Source: Clostridium sp. CAG:1013 (GTDB taxonomy: Bacteria > Bacillota > Clostridia > Oscillospirales > Acutalibacteraceae). From it: 15,899 bases of DNA. The position numbers were made by a program, and so were the translations under genes. Below the pieces are notes generated by a model. The model was given only the letters and a program-made list of their open reading frames with translations. It was not told where the DNA came from and made no database searches. Positions 1 through 7,447 of the stretch are shown here, in pieces (within the stretch, counting starts at the first letter, position 1; each line of letters starts with the position of its first letter). The DNA lies in contig HF972686.1 of the NCBI GenBank assembly GCA_000432995.1, positions 10,525 through 26,423 of the forward strand. The letters are read 5' to 3'.

Positions 1-1
1 T

Positions 2-565
2 GACGGAGACCGGGTGAGCCTGACCAACATCAACCGGCAGATCATCGCCCTGGACAGCACCGTGGGCCGATTGAAAGTGGAAGTGGCTAAGGAGCGGGTG
101 TTGGACATCAACCCTGATTGCCAGGTGGAGGCCCGGGAGATGTTTTTCACCCCGGAGAACGCCGGGGAGGTGGACTTCTCCCAGTACGACTACGTGGCCG
201 ACGCCATCGATACGGTGACCTCCAAGATCGAGCTGATCCGCCTGTGCCGGGAAGCGGGAGTGCCGGTGATCAGCTCTATGGGGGCGGGGAACAAGCTGGA
301 TCCCACCGCCTTCCAGGTGGCGCCCATTGAGAAAACCAGCGTGTGTCCCTTGGCAAGAGTCATGCGCCGGGAGCTGAAAAAACGGGGAATCACCGGGGTG
401 AAAGCGGTGTACTCCACCGAGGAATCTTTGACCCCTGCCCAGGCCCAGTCCGGGGACGAAAAGGGCACTGCCGGCCGACCCACTCCGGGAAGCATGGCGT
501 TTGTCCCCAGCGTAGCCGGGCTGATCCTGGCCGGGGAGATCATCAAGGACCTGTTGGAAGGATAA
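2..565 (+). CDS. tcdA: tRNA threonylcarbamoyladenosine dehydratase (TcdA/CsdL-like), 5' truncated
   Basis: This is the C-terminal part of an E1-like ThiF/MoeB-fold enzyme; the reading frame is open to the left window edge, so the N-terminal nucleotide-binding motif is missing. Visible family signals are the VSLTNINRQ segment at the left edge (E1-like enzymes carry a similar NxNRQ just after the Rossmann Asp), the DYVADAIDTVTSKIELI stretch, the SSMGAGNKLDP stretch, KTSVCPLARVMRRELKKRG, and the terminal PGSMAFVPSVAGLILAG helix. In the family, TcdA uses ATP to cyclise t6A37 of ANN-decoding tRNAs to ct6A in the cytoplasm. A GTG at 14 is only an internal codon and not the real start. The stop lies 9 bases before folP, so the gene probably shares a transcript with the folate genes. 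Other ThiF-fold proteins (MoeB, ThiF, HesA) are possible, but the 'PLARVMRRELKKRG' region argues for TcdA. Confidence 0.85.
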   Translation, partial: DGDRVSLTNINRQIIALDSTVGRLKVEVAKERVLDINPDCQVEAREMFFTPENAGEVDFSQYDYVADAIDTVTSKIELIRLCREAGVPVISSMGAGNKLDPTAFQVAPIEKTSVCPLARVMRRELKKRGITGVKAVYSTEESLTPAQAQSGDEKGTAGRPTPGSMAFVPSVAGLILAGEIIKDLLEG

Positions 566-574
566 GGAGGCAGC

Positions 575-1393
575 ATGAAGGCACCTGTGGCTGTATTTCA
601 GGCGGGGGAGCACCGGCTCCCCTTGGACCATACCTATATTATGGGCATTTTGAACGTGACTCCCGACTCCTTCTCCGACGGGGGAAAATACCTGGACCCC
701 GCCACCGCCGTGACCCGGGCTGTGGAGATGGCTCGGGAAGGGGCGGATCTCATCGACATCGGAGGACAGTCCACCCGGCCGGGGTATGAGGCCATCTCGC
801 CCCAGGAGGAGTGGGAGCGGATCCGGGAGGTAGTCCCCGCTGTGGTGAAGGAGACGGGCCTGCCCGTGTCGGTAGATACCTTTTACCCCTGGGTGGCTCA
901 GCGAGCTTTGGAGGCAGGGGCTTCCATCCTCAACGACGTGTCCGGCTTTGGGGAGGAGATGCTCCAAGTGGCGGCAGGCTCCCAGTGTGGGTGTATCGTC
1001 ATGGATCCAGGTGGCGGCCAGGGAGAGGTCTGCCACCGGGTGAAAGATTTCTTTCTGGATCGGCTTCAAGCGGCGGAAGCCTTGGGTATTTCCCGGGAAA
1101 GGCTTTGTTTCGACCCGGGAGTGGGTTTCGGCAAGACCATGGAGGAGAATCTGGCGCTGATCGCCCGGACAGGAGAGGTAAAGGTGGAAGGCTGTGCCTT
1201 GCTGATGGCGGCCTCCCGGAAGAGGGTGACAGGGTTCCCCTGTGGGAATCCCCCCTTTGAGCAGCGGCTCCCGGCCACTTTGGCAGCCCACACAGTCTCT
1301 GTGCTGGCGGGAGCGGATATGCTCCGGGTCCACGACGTAAAGGAAGCTGTCCAGGCTGCCCGCATGGCCGACGCTCTGCGGGACTACCTGTGA
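575..1393 (+). CDS. folP: Dihydropteroate synthase
   Basis: FolP condenses 6-hydroxymethyl-dihydropterin pyrophosphate with p-aminobenzoate to give dihydropteroate, and is the target of sulfonamides. The 272-aa length is typical. In order are the first signature MGILNVTPDSFSDGGKY (residues 23-39), the second signature GADLIDIGGQSTRPG (56-70), VSVDTF, GASILNDVSG, the FDPGVGFGKT loop, the LLMAASRKRV substrate-binding region and a terminal RVHDV. The 'GGxSTRPG' position that is often Glu is Gln here; this site varies in the family. The ATG is preceded by AAGGAGG (565-571). The gene follows tcdA at 9 bases and its stop is about 30 bases before the folB start. No folE or PTPS gene is visible in the window. 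Confidence 0.97.
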   Translation: MKAPVAVFQAGEHRLPLDHTYIMGILNVTPDSFSDGGKYLDPATAVTRAVEMAREGADLIDIGGQSTRPGYEAISPQEEWERIREVVPAVVKETGLPVSVDTFYPWVAQRALEAGASILNDVSGFGEEMLQVAAGSQCGCIVMDPGGGQGEVCHRVKDFFLDRLQAAEALGISRERLCFDPGVGFGKTMEENLALIARTGEVKVEGCALLMAASRKRVTGFPCGNPPFEQRLPATLAAHTVSVLAGADMLRVHDVKEAVQAARMADALRDYL

Positions 1394-1422
1394 CAGAGGG
1401 GAAGAAAAGGGAGGAATGGATC

Positions 1423-1791
1423 ATGGATACCATCCATATCAAAGGATTGCGGCTGTTCGCCTATCATGGGGTGGGAGCCGAGGAAAAGCGGGACGGCCAG
1501 ACGTTTGTGCTGGACATAACCCTGAAAGCGGACCTGAGCCGTGCTCGCCGCAGTGACGATTTGGAGGACACGGTGAATTACGCGGCGGTGTGCCAGACGG
1601 TGCGGGAAGCCTTCACAGCCCAGAGCTTTGACCTGATCGAGCGGGCGGCCCAGCAGGCGGTGGACGCGGTGTTGGACGGCTATCCTCAGGTGGAGGAGAT
1701 CACCCTGGTGCTGAAAAAGCCGGAAGCGCCCATCCCGGAGGAATTTGACTATGTGGCGGTGGAAGTGACCCAGCGCCGGAAGGAGAGATGA
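1423..1791 (+). CDS. folB: Dihydroneopterin aldolase
   Basis: FolB converts 7,8-dihydroneopterin to 6-hydroxymethyl-7,8-dihydropterin plus glycolaldehyde, the step before FolK. From the ATG at 1423 the product is 122 aa, the usual size. It begins with IHIKGLRLFAYHGVGAEEK, the family's N-terminal block with the conserved YHGV and the catalytic Glu (E20/E21), and contains the late LKKPEAPIP block with the active-site Lys (about K99). A GTG at 1390 overlaps the folP stop and would add 11 residues, but GGGAGG at 1409-1414 sits 8 bases before the 1423 ATG and the family's sequence begins there. The stop overlaps the folK start (ATGA), implying translational coupling. Confidence 0.95.
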   Translation: MDTIHIKGLRLFAYHGVGAEEKRDGQTFVLDITLKADLSRARRSDDLEDTVNYAAVCQTVREAFTAQSFDLIERAAQQAVDAVLDGYPQVEEITLVLKKPEAPIPEEFDYVAVEVTQRRKER

Positions 1792-2270
1792 CCATGCAGG
1801 TGGTATTGGGATTGGGGGGCAACCTGGGGGACCGGGAGGACAACCTGGCCCGTGCCCTGGACGCTTTGGAGCGGCTGGAAGGGACCCAGGTGCTGAAGCT
1901 GTCCAATTTGTACGAGACGGAACCCTTCGACGTACTCAGTGAGCAGGATAACTACCTGAATTGCTGCGTGCTTTTGGAGACCAGCTTGAAGCCTCAGCGG
2001 CTTTTGGAGCACTGCCAGCAGATCGAACACAGCCTGGGGCGGGTCCGGATAGAGTACCACGGAGCCCGCACCATGGATATCGATATTCTGTTGTGTGAGG
2101 GCTTCACCTCTGACACGGAGACTCTTACCGTGCCCCATCCTCATATTCGGGAGCGGGCCTTCGTCATGGTTCCTCTGTCGGACCTGTTCCCCGGCCTCAA
2201 CGCTCTGGGCTACGATTTCAAGGAAGCCTATGATGCGGTGGACAAATCCGGAGTGGTGCTGTACAAGTGA
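1788..2270 (+). CDS. folK: 2-amino-4-hydroxy-6-hydroxymethyldihydropteridine pyrophosphokinase
   Basis: HPPK transfers pyrophosphate from ATP to 6-hydroxymethyl-dihydropterin, supplying FolP. The 160-aa product carries LGLGGNLGDREDNL (residues 7-20), YETEPF, the IEHSLGRVR...GARTMDIDIL block (79-101) with the two Mg-binding aspartates D97 and D99, and VPHPHIRERAFVMVPL (115-130). The usual 'GPR' is 'GAR' here, a mild change. The ATG at 1788 overlaps the folB stop; a second in-frame ATG two codons later (1794) cannot be excluded as the start. The gene is the third of the folP-folB-folK block and overlaps the next gene's possible GTG start. Confidence 0.96.
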   Translation: MTMQVVLGLGGNLGDREDNLARALDALERLEGTQVLKLSNLYETEPFDVLSEQDNYLNCCVLLETSLKPQRLLEHCQQIEHSLGRVRIEYHGARTMDIDILLCEGFTSDTETLTVPHPHIRERAFVMVPLSDLFPGLNALGYDFKEAYDAVDKSGVVLYK

Positions 2271-2278
2271 GGCGCCCC

Positions 2279-2776
2279 ATGACAGAAACACGGGTGTTGG
2301 TCATCGGCAGTCCAGGCGGGGGAAAGAGCACCTTTTCCCGGCAGCTGGGGGAGATTTTGAGTCTGCCGGTGATCCATTTGGACCAGCTGTTTTGGAACAG
2401 TGACCGCACCACCGTTCCCCGGGAGGAATTCGACCGGCGACTGGGGGAAGCTCTGGCGGGAGACTGCTGGATCATCGACGGGAACTTCCAGCGGACCATG
2501 GAATGGCGGATGGAGCGGTGCCAAACGGTGTTTTTCCTGGATTACCCTGTGGAGGTGTGCCTTCAAGGGGTGCAGGCCCGATTTGGCAAGCCTCGGGAGG
2601 ATATTCCCTGGGTGGAGACGGAGGAGGACCCGGAGTTTTTGCAAATGATCCGGGAGTTCCCTGAAAAAACACGGCCAAAGATCCTGGCTTTGTGGGAGAA
2701 ATATCCGGAAAAGCGGTGGATCACCTTCTCTTCCCGGGAGGAAGCGGACCGGTATCTGGAAAAAATAGAAGGATAA
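2279..2776 (+). CDS. P-loop kinase-like protein (FlaR/adenylate-kinase-like)
   Basis: The product is about 165 aa. It opens with a beta strand and the Walker A motif GSPGGGKST (residues 10-18), followed by LPVIHLDQLFW, WIIDGNF, VFFLDYP (a hydrophobic strand ending in Asp) and an RFGKPREDIPWV segment. This pattern is that of the 'DNA topology modulation protein FlaR'/small AAA-like P-loop kinases, a family related to adenylate and shikimate kinases whose substrate is unknown. The name FlaR says little about real function. I placed the start at the ATG at 2279; a GTG at 2267 overlapping the folK stop would add four residues (MRRP) and is possible because no good ribosome binding site precedes the ATG. 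It ends the folate operon and is followed directly by a terminator; a link to folate metabolism is only positional. Confidence 0.85.
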   Translation: MTETRVLVIGSPGGGKSTFSRQLGEILSLPVIHLDQLFWNSDRTTVPREEFDRRLGEALAGDCWIIDGNFQRTMEWRMERCQTVFFLDYPVEVCLQGVQARFGKPREDIPWVETEEDPEFLQMIREFPEKTRPKILALWEKYPEKRWITFSSREEADRYLEKIEG

Positions 2777-2780
2777 AATA

Positions 2781-2814
2781 GACTTTCGCCCTTTTGACGG
2801 CGAAGGTCTTTTTT
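2781..2814 (+). terminator. Intrinsic terminator after folate operon
   Basis: GACTTTCGCC and GGCGAAGGTC form a 10-bp stem (one G-U pair) around an 8-base loop, followed by six T's. It lies 4 bases after the stop of the P-loop gene and closes the tcdA-fol transcript. Confidence 0.9.
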
Positions 2815-2952
2815 ATTGGCTGCGAATGGGCGTTTTGACGGATTACAAGAGTAAAGCCCGGTAAAACCGCCCAAAAATAGAGAAAATATTTACAAACTGG
2901 GGGAGTATATTTAGTGAAAAAAGGGAAAAGAAGTTCGAACGCCGATCATTTC

Positions 2953-2980
2953 TTGCATTTGTGGAAAAGGGGCGTATAAT
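2953..2980 (+). promoter_or_regulatory. Sigma-A-type promoter of the antiporter gene
   Basis: TTGCAT (2953-2958) and a perfect TATAAT (2975-2980) are separated by 16 bases. The predicted start point near 2987 leaves a leader of only about 35 bases before the GTG, with AGGAGGG at 3007-3013. The stretch between the previous terminator and this promoter (2815-2952) is A/T-rich and holds only a weak imperfect inverted repeat (about 2828-2872); I see no gene in it. Confidence 0.75.
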
Positions 2981-3021
2981 AGCACACTGGATTAGATTTT
3001 TTAAATAGGAGGGATGAGCAG

Positions 3022-4359
3022 GTGGAAGGTGGATATCATTTTCTGTTGGATTTTGCCTTGATTTTGCTCTCGACGAAGGTGCTGGGACTGTTGACCCAGC
3101 GTTTCCAGCTGCCCCAAGTGGTGGGCGCACTGCTGGCCGGCTTGATCCTGGGCCCGGCGGTTTTGGGAATGATTCAGGAAACGGAGTTCATCCGGGATAC
3201 GGCGGAGATCGGCGTCATTGTGATGATGTTCTGCGCCGGTATGGAGACCGACGTGAAGGAGCTGAAAAATAGCGGTAAGGCATCCTTTGTCATCGCTCTC
3301 ATCGGTGTGATCGTGCCTGTGGCAGGCGGTTTCGGACTGGCCTACTTCTTCAATAAGCCCGGCATCATCGATTCTGACGCGGCAGCTTCCACGTTTTTGC
3401 AGAACATGTTCATCGGTGTTATCCTCACCGCTACCTCTGTGAGCATCACCGTGGAGACCTTGAAGGAACTGGGCAAGCTGAAGACCCGTTCCGGCAACGC
3501 GATTCTGGGCGCCGCCATCATCGACGATATCCTGGGCATCATCGCGCTGACCATCATCAGCAGCATGGCCGATCCTTCCGTGAAGATCTGGATGGTGCTG
3601 CTCCAGATCCTGGGATTCTTCGTGTTCACTGCTGTGGCCGGATTCCTGTTCTATCAGTTCTACATCCGCTGGGTGGTGCCCAACCAGAAAGGTATGCATC
3701 GTCACGTGATCATCGCCTTCGTGTTCTGCCTGCTCATGTCCTATGTGGCGGAAGTGGCCTTCGGCGTGGCGGATATCACCGGCGCCTTCTTTGCCGGCCT
3801 GATCATCTCTCTCACTCAGCGCAGCCAGTATCTGGCCAGTAAGTTCGACGTGCTTTCCTACGCCTACCTGTCTCCTCTGTTCTTTGCCAGCATCGGCCTG
3901 CAGGTGACCCTGCCCGCCATGACCTCCAGCATCATCCTGTTCTCTGTGCTGCTGATCCTGGTGGCTGTGCTGACCAAGGTGGTAGGCTGCGGCCTGGGCG
4001 CTAAGATCTGCCACTACCAGAATTACCAGTGCGCTCGTATCGGCGTGGGCATGGTGTCCCGTGGTGAAGTTGCCTTGATCGTGGCCAGCAAGGGCATGGC
4101 TCTTGGTCTGATGGGCAATAACTTCCTGGGGCCGGTGATCCTGATGGTTGTGGCCACTACCATTATCACTCCTGTGCTTCTGAAGTTTGTGTTCCGCTGG
4201 GGTCCCGCCAACACTCCCGCTGTGGACAAGGGCTTCTCCGAGAACTACGACGAGTTGGGTGTGCTGCGTAGCGGCATCGGCGTAAAGAACTTGGCGGATA
4301 AGGCGGAATCTTCCTCCAGCCAAGAGGAGATCCCCGTCAAGAGCAAAAAGAAGAAATAA
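3022..4359 (+). CDS. CPA2-family cation:proton antiporter (KefB/GerN-like)
   Basis: The product is a 445-aa polytopic membrane protein with roughly a dozen hydrophobic segments from residue 5 to about 395. Family marks are LPQVVGALLAGLILGP (30-45), the EIGVIVMMFCAGMETD segment (62-77), ILTATSVSIT (134-143) and the paired aspartates in AAIIDDILGI (D168-D169), which in CPA2 carriers bind the exchanged cation/proton. There is no C-terminal TrkA-N/RCK domain: after the last membrane segment comes a short charged tail ending in four lysines, so it is a membrane-only Na+ or K+/H+ antiporter rather than a full KefB/C. The start is GTG at 3022, with AGGAGGG 8 bases upstream; the nearby ATG at 3014 is out of frame. 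It has its own promoter and terminator, so is monocistronic. CGT/CGC arginine codons and few CGG codons set it apart from the fol genes and suggest higher expression. Confidence 0.92.
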   Translation: MEGGYHFLLDFALILLSTKVLGLLTQRFQLPQVVGALLAGLILGPAVLGMIQETEFIRDTAEIGVIVMMFCAGMETDVKELKNSGKASFVIALIGVIVPVAGGFGLAYFFNKPGIIDSDAAASTFLQNMFIGVILTATSVSITVETLKELGKLKTRSGNAILGAAIIDDILGIIALTIISSMADPSVKIWMVLLQILGFFVFTAVAGFLFYQFYIRWVVPNQKGMHRHVIIAFVFCLLMSYVAEVAFGVADITGAFFAGLIISLTQRSQYLASKFDVLSYAYLSPLFFASIGLQVTLPAMTSSIILFSVLLILVAVLTKVVGCGLGAKICHYQNYQCARIGVGMVSRGEVALIVASKGMALGLMGNNFLGPVILMVVATTIITPVLLKFVFRWGPANTPAVDKGFSENYDELGVLRSGIGVKNLADKAESSSSQEEIPVKSKKKK

Positions 4360-4389
4360 AACGGCTTTTTGCCCTTTCTCAAACAAAAT

Positions 4390-4429
4390 AAAAAGACCCG
4401 GAGAGCTTCGCAGCTCCCGGGTCTTTTTT
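4390..4429. terminator. Bidirectional terminator between antiporter and SDR genes
   Basis: AAAAA, then a GC-rich stem GACCCGG...CCGGGTC extended by AGCT pairs with one bulged base, a TCGC loop, and TTTTTT. The A-run on the left and T-run on the right let it serve both the antiporter (+) and the convergent SDR gene (-). Confidence 0.9.
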
Positions 4430-4446
4430 GTGTGGCAGGGAAGAGC

Positions 4447-5208
4447 TCACACTTCGGTGAACTCCATGATGATGCTGTGAGGGATGATCTTGGACAGCAG
4501 GTGGTAGAACTTGTAGAAGAAGCTCTTGGTGTAGACCATTTTTCCTCGCTTGGCAGCCCGTAGGGATCCCACTGCCACCTCTCGAGCGTCCACTCGGGGC
4601 AGCTTGTCGATGAGCCTGGATCGGCCTTCCGGAACACCGGCCACCTGCCAGAAATCCGTGTCCATTGGACCGGGGCACACAGCCAGCACCTTGATCCCCC
4701 GAGGCCGCAGCTCGTCGTGGAGGGCCTTGGAAAGCGCCAGCACGTAAGCCTTGGTGGCACAGTACACGGACATCCGGGGGGTGGGGGCGAAGGCGGCGAT
4801 GGACGCCACGTTGATGACCAGGCTGTCATCCAGCATGTAGGGCAGACACAGCCGGGTGATGGCAGTGAGGGCCCGGCAGTTTAGATCCACCATGCCCACC
4901 TGAGCGTCCCGGTTAGAGGAGAAGAAATCCCCGCACTTGCCGTAGCCGGCGTTGTTTACCAGCACCTTGATCTCCGGGTTATTCTCTTTGAGGAGTTTTT
5001 CGAACACACCCACGCTCTCTTCCTGGGTCAGGTCCAGGGAGATGGCGGCAATGGTCTTGTCCGGATGTTCCTCGGCGATTTCCTTGAGCAGATCCTTCCG
5101 GCGTGCCACCAGCCAAAAAGCGTCCACGCTGGGATACTGTGCGATGATGGCGTTGATGTATTCCTTACCCAGGCCGCTAGAGGCCCCGGTGATGAGAGCG
5201 GTCACCAT
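4447..5208 (-). CDS. SDR family NAD(P)-dependent oxidoreductase
   Basis: This is a 253-aa classical short-chain dehydrogenase/reductase. It has the TGASSGLG dinucleotide-binding loop (residues 7-14), VARR after the second strand (compatible with NADP preference), LDLT, NNAG (85-88), the catalytic Ser in INVAS (S136), YxxxK as YCATK (Y149/K153), and the PGP motif after the sixth strand. The substrate cannot be told from sequence. A hydrophobic/aromatic tail (SFFYKFYHLLSKIIPHSII) resembles membrane-associating SDRs of the DltE/YqjQ-like group. The open frame extends upstream to 5277, but the -10 and -35 elements lie in that extension; the ATG at 5208 directly precedes the family's N-terminal strand and has an AAAGGGG Shine-Dalgarno upstream. 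Confidence 0.93.
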   Translation of the reverse strand: MVTALITGASSGLGKEYINAIIAQYPSVDAFWLVARRKDLLKEIAEEHPDKTIAAISLDLTQEESVGVFEKLLKENNPEIKVLVNNAGYGKCGDFFSSNRDAQVGMVDLNCRALTAITRLCLPYMLDDSLVINVASIAAFAPTPRMSVYCATKAYVLALSKALHDELRPRGIKVLAVCPGPMDTDFWQVAGVPEGRSRLIDKLPRVDAREVAVGSLRAAKRGKMVYTKSFFYKFYHLLSKIIPHSIIMEFTEV

Positions 5209-5248
5209 GAAAAACGTCCCCTTTCCTGTAAACTGAAACTTTGTGTTT

Positions 5249-5277
5249 ATTGTACCCTTTTCCAACCGGTCCGTCAA
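5249..5277 (-). promoter_or_regulatory. Sigma-A-type promoter of the SDR gene
   Basis: On the minus strand, TTGACG (5277-5272) and TACAAT (5254-5249) are separated by exactly 17 bases. It lies about 40 bases upstream of the 5208 ATG, which also fixes the start of the SDR gene downstream of it. Confidence 0.8.
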
Positions 5278-5342
5278 TGCGGGAGTTTCGGGGAAGGTTT
5301 ACAAATTTTTTAGATTTTCGGCTGTCCTACTGGGCGATAGTA

Positions 5343-5351
5343 TGCTATAAT
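5343..5351 (+). promoter_or_regulatory. Extended -10 promoter for the 5416-8026 operon
   Basis: TGC followed by TATAAT (5346-5351) makes an extended -10 element. The -35 region at 5323-5328 (TGTCCT) is poor, as is common for extended -10 promoters. The predicted start point near 5358 gives a leader of about 58 bases before the GTG at 5416. It lies back to back with the SDR promoter. Confidence 0.65.
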
Positions 5352-5415
5352 GACTCGTGTACGGCCCGACCAGGGCGAACTATATCATAGAACAAAACAA
5401 AGGACGGATGTTATT

Positions 5416-6711
5416 GTGAAGCGCAACAAATGGATGGCGGCGCTGCTGGCGCTGGTGCTCATGCTGGCCCTGCCACTTTCCGCGGCGGCCGAGACCTTTT
5501 CCACCGAGGATTTCACCATTGAGATCCCGGAGGGAATGTATCAGTTTGGTCCCAACACCTCTGTGGATGACCCCTCCTGGGCCCTGGCCGGGGTGGCAGA
5601 TCCCACTTCCAAGCTCCAGACTTATCAGGACATGAACGGCATTGCGGAGCTGGTAACCCAGGATGGGGAAACCAGCATCCTGATCATGCAGAACCAAAAC
5701 GACACCACCGAGTCCATTTTCTCTCTGCGGGACCTGTCCGAGGAGGATAAGCAGGAGTTTCTGGACGGCGTGATGCAGTCTAAGTCCGAAGATATCAAAG
5801 TGGACAAGTACTACATCGATGTTAATGGTCAGCCCTTCTACCGGCTGCGGGTGGATGGCTCTTCTGACGGTATGGAATATCATGAGGTTCAGTACGCCAC
5901 CATCGTCAACGGTTACTCTCTGGGCTTTGACATCTACGGTGGTGACGAGACTGTGACCCAGGAGCAGGAGGATATGCTGCTGGAGATCGTTCAGTCCATC
6001 ACCTTCTCTGAGATCCTGGAAAAGCCTGAGACCACGGTTACCGTCCAGGACTATATTGTGGTCATCGCAGTGTTGGTGCTGCTGGTGATGGTGATCCTGG
6101 TGCCGGTGGTGTATGTGCCCATCCGGAACAAGAAGGAGAAGAAGCTGAAAGCCAAGCTGGCGGAACAGCTCACCCAGTACCATAAGGAGCACGGGAATTC
6201 TGAGAACGACCTTGGAGAACTGCGGTTCGCCAACTCCACCGATTGCACCAAGGAAGCCATTCACACCTTCAGTCTGTACCAGTCTTACGTGAAGAACTTG
6301 GGCTCTCTGATTATTGGCGGCCTGCTGTGTGCTGCCGCCTTCATCGTGGCTTTTGCCCTGGACGCCGAATGGTGGGGCAAGCTGCTGGTGGTGGGCATCG
6401 TGGTCTACTACGGCTACAAGGTGTTTAATATGCCTCACGCCTTGGAGAAGATCCAGCGCCGAGTCTATGACCGGGGTGTGTCCTCCACGGCTCATTACGC
6501 CTTCTATGAGGAGTGTTTCCGCGTGTCGGGCATCCAGTCCGCCAGCGTGTTCCCCTATTTCCAGATCGTGGACGTGCGCCGTCATGGCCATTACATCTAT
6601 CTGTACTACGGCCCGGAGAACGCCTACATGGTGGATAAGTTCACCTTCTCCCTGGGCGAGTATGAGGACTTTGTGAAATTCATCTGCGAAAAGACCGGTA
6701 AGAAACTGTAA
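5416..6711 (+). CDS. Secreted/membrane protein with C-terminal YcxB-like domain
   Basis: The product is 431 aa. An N-terminal signal peptide (KRNK, hydrophobic core 7-21, SAAA cleavage near residue 25) is followed by a globular, probably extracytoplasmic region (26-210) I cannot assign. Then come a transmembrane segment (213-235), a basic/charged cytoplasmic linker (IRNKKEKKLKAK), a further soluble stretch, two transmembrane segments (about 294-315 and 320-337) and a C-terminal domain (345-431) with the YcxB-like pattern: tyrosine-rich strands ending in a YIYLYYG...AYMVDKFTF strand pair and an EDFVKFI helix. YcxB-like proteins are of unknown function. The frame is open to an ATG at 5350, but that lies in the -10 box; GTG at 5416 starts the signal peptide and has AGGACGG at 5401-5407. 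It is the first gene of an operon, 15 bases before mtnN. Confidence 0.85.
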   Translation: MKRNKWMAALLALVLMLALPLSAAAETFSTEDFTIEIPEGMYQFGPNTSVDDPSWALAGVADPTSKLQTYQDMNGIAELVTQDGETSILIMQNQNDTTESIFSLRDLSEEDKQEFLDGVMQSKSEDIKVDKYYIDVNGQPFYRLRVDGSSDGMEYHEVQYATIVNGYSLGFDIYGGDETVTQEQEDMLLEIVQSITFSEILEKPETTVTVQDYIVVIAVLVLLVMVILVPVVYVPIRNKKEKKLKAKLAEQLTQYHKEHGNSENDLGELRFANSTDCTKEAIHTFSLYQSYVKNLGSLIIGGLLCAAAFIVAFALDAEWWGKLLVVGIVVYYGYKVFNMPHALEKIQRRVYDRGVSSTAHYAFYEECFRVSGIQSASVFPYFQIVDVRRHGHYIYLYYGPENAYMVDKFTFSLGEYEDFVKFICEKTGKKL

Positions 6712-6726
6712 AAGGAGGACTGCGCT

Positions 6727-7437
6727 GTGGAACAGCTCATTGGCATCATCGGCGCCATGAAGGTAGAAGTGGACGCCATCCTCTCCGCTATGGAGGAGAA
6801 GCAGACCCAGACCCGGGGCGGCATGGAGTTTACCACGGGAACCTTGTCCGGAGTGCCTGTGGTGGTGTCCCAGTGCTCTCCCGGTAAGGTGAACGCTGCT
6901 CTGTGCGCCCAGGCCATGATGGACCAGTACAGCCCCAAGCTGGTGCTGAACATCGGCGTGGCTGGGGGCATCGGGGAGAACGTCCATATCGGGGACGTGG
7001 TCATCGCCACCGCCTGTGTGGAGTACGACTTTGACACCTCCGCCCTGGACGGCTGTCCTGTGGGCCAGATGTCTCTGCCTGGCTTTGAACAGTCCATGAT
7101 CCAGCTGCCTTGTGACCAGAATTTGGCCCAGCTGCTGGCAAAAGAGGCCCAGAGCCTGTATGGCCGAGTGCACCTGGGTGTGGTGGCCACTGGGGACCGG
7201 TTTGTAGCCGACCCCAAGCTGGGAGACTGGCTGCAAAAAGAGTTCGGAGCCATGGCCTGTGAGATGGAAGGCGGGGCTATCGCCCATGCCTGCCTGGTGA
7301 ACCAGGTGCCCTGCGCTGTGCTGCGGACCATCTCCGACAACGCCCACGACAGCGAGACCGTGGACTTTGTCACCTTCGCCAACGACTCCGCCCGAAAGGC
7401 TCAGGAGTTTTTGAAAACTGTCATCGCTCAGCTGTGA
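6727..7437 (+). CDS. mtnN: 5'-methylthioadenosine/S-adenosylhomocysteine nucleosidase
   Basis: The enzyme hydrolyses MTA and SAH to adenine and the thioribose, part of methyl-cycle recycling and of autoinducer-2 precursor formation. The 236-aa length fits. Signals are IGIIGAMKVEV with the acid E14, NIGVAGGIG (75-83), GDVVIATACVEYDFD (89-103), GDRFV, the substrate-binding EMEGGAIAHAC (179-189, usually EMEGAAIAH) and the catalytic Asp in RTISDNAHD (D204). The start is GTG at 6727, with AAAGGAGG 8 to 15 bases upstream. It sits in the middle of a three-gene operon with gaps of 15 and 10 bases; why it is joined to the YcxB-like and cyclase-family genes is not clear. Confidence 0.95.
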   Translation: MEQLIGIIGAMKVEVDAILSAMEEKQTQTRGGMEFTTGTLSGVPVVVSQCSPGKVNAALCAQAMMDQYSPKLVLNIGVAGGIGENVHIGDVVIATACVEYDFDTSALDGCPVGQMSLPGFEQSMIQLPCDQNLAQLLAKEAQSLYGRVHLGVVATGDRFVADPKLGDWLQKEFGAMACEMEGGAIAHACLVNQVPCAVLRTISDNAHDSETVDFVTFANDSARKAQEFLKTVIAQL

Positions 7438-7447
7438 GGTGGCTTGT

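Noticed and set aside
1390..1422. GTG at 1390 as the folB start
   Set aside because: The extra 11 residues are not part of the family; the ATG at 1423 has a well-spaced GGGAGG and begins the conserved N-terminal strand.
2815..2952. Possible riboswitch (c-di-AMP type) upstream of the antiporter
   Set aside because: The best promoter (2953-2980) leaves only about 35 bases of leader, too short for any such riboswitch, and the imperfect inverted repeat at 2828-2872 lies upstream of it.
3001..4386. A 461-codon open frame on the - strand across the antiporter gene
   Set aside because: The translation is a His/Gln/Asp-rich shadow of a membrane protein gene, without a start signal or any domain.
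5350..5415. ATG at 5350 as the start of the YcxB-like gene
   Set aside because: It lies inside the -10 box at 5346-5351, and the added residues would precede and disrupt a clean signal peptide starting at GTG 5416.
5380..7347. A 655-codon open frame on the - strand across the YcxB-like and mtnN genes
   Set aside because: It spans two clearly coding genes and their gap on the opposite strand, is rich in His/Gln/Leu as expected from reverse-complemented codons, and has no recognisable domain.
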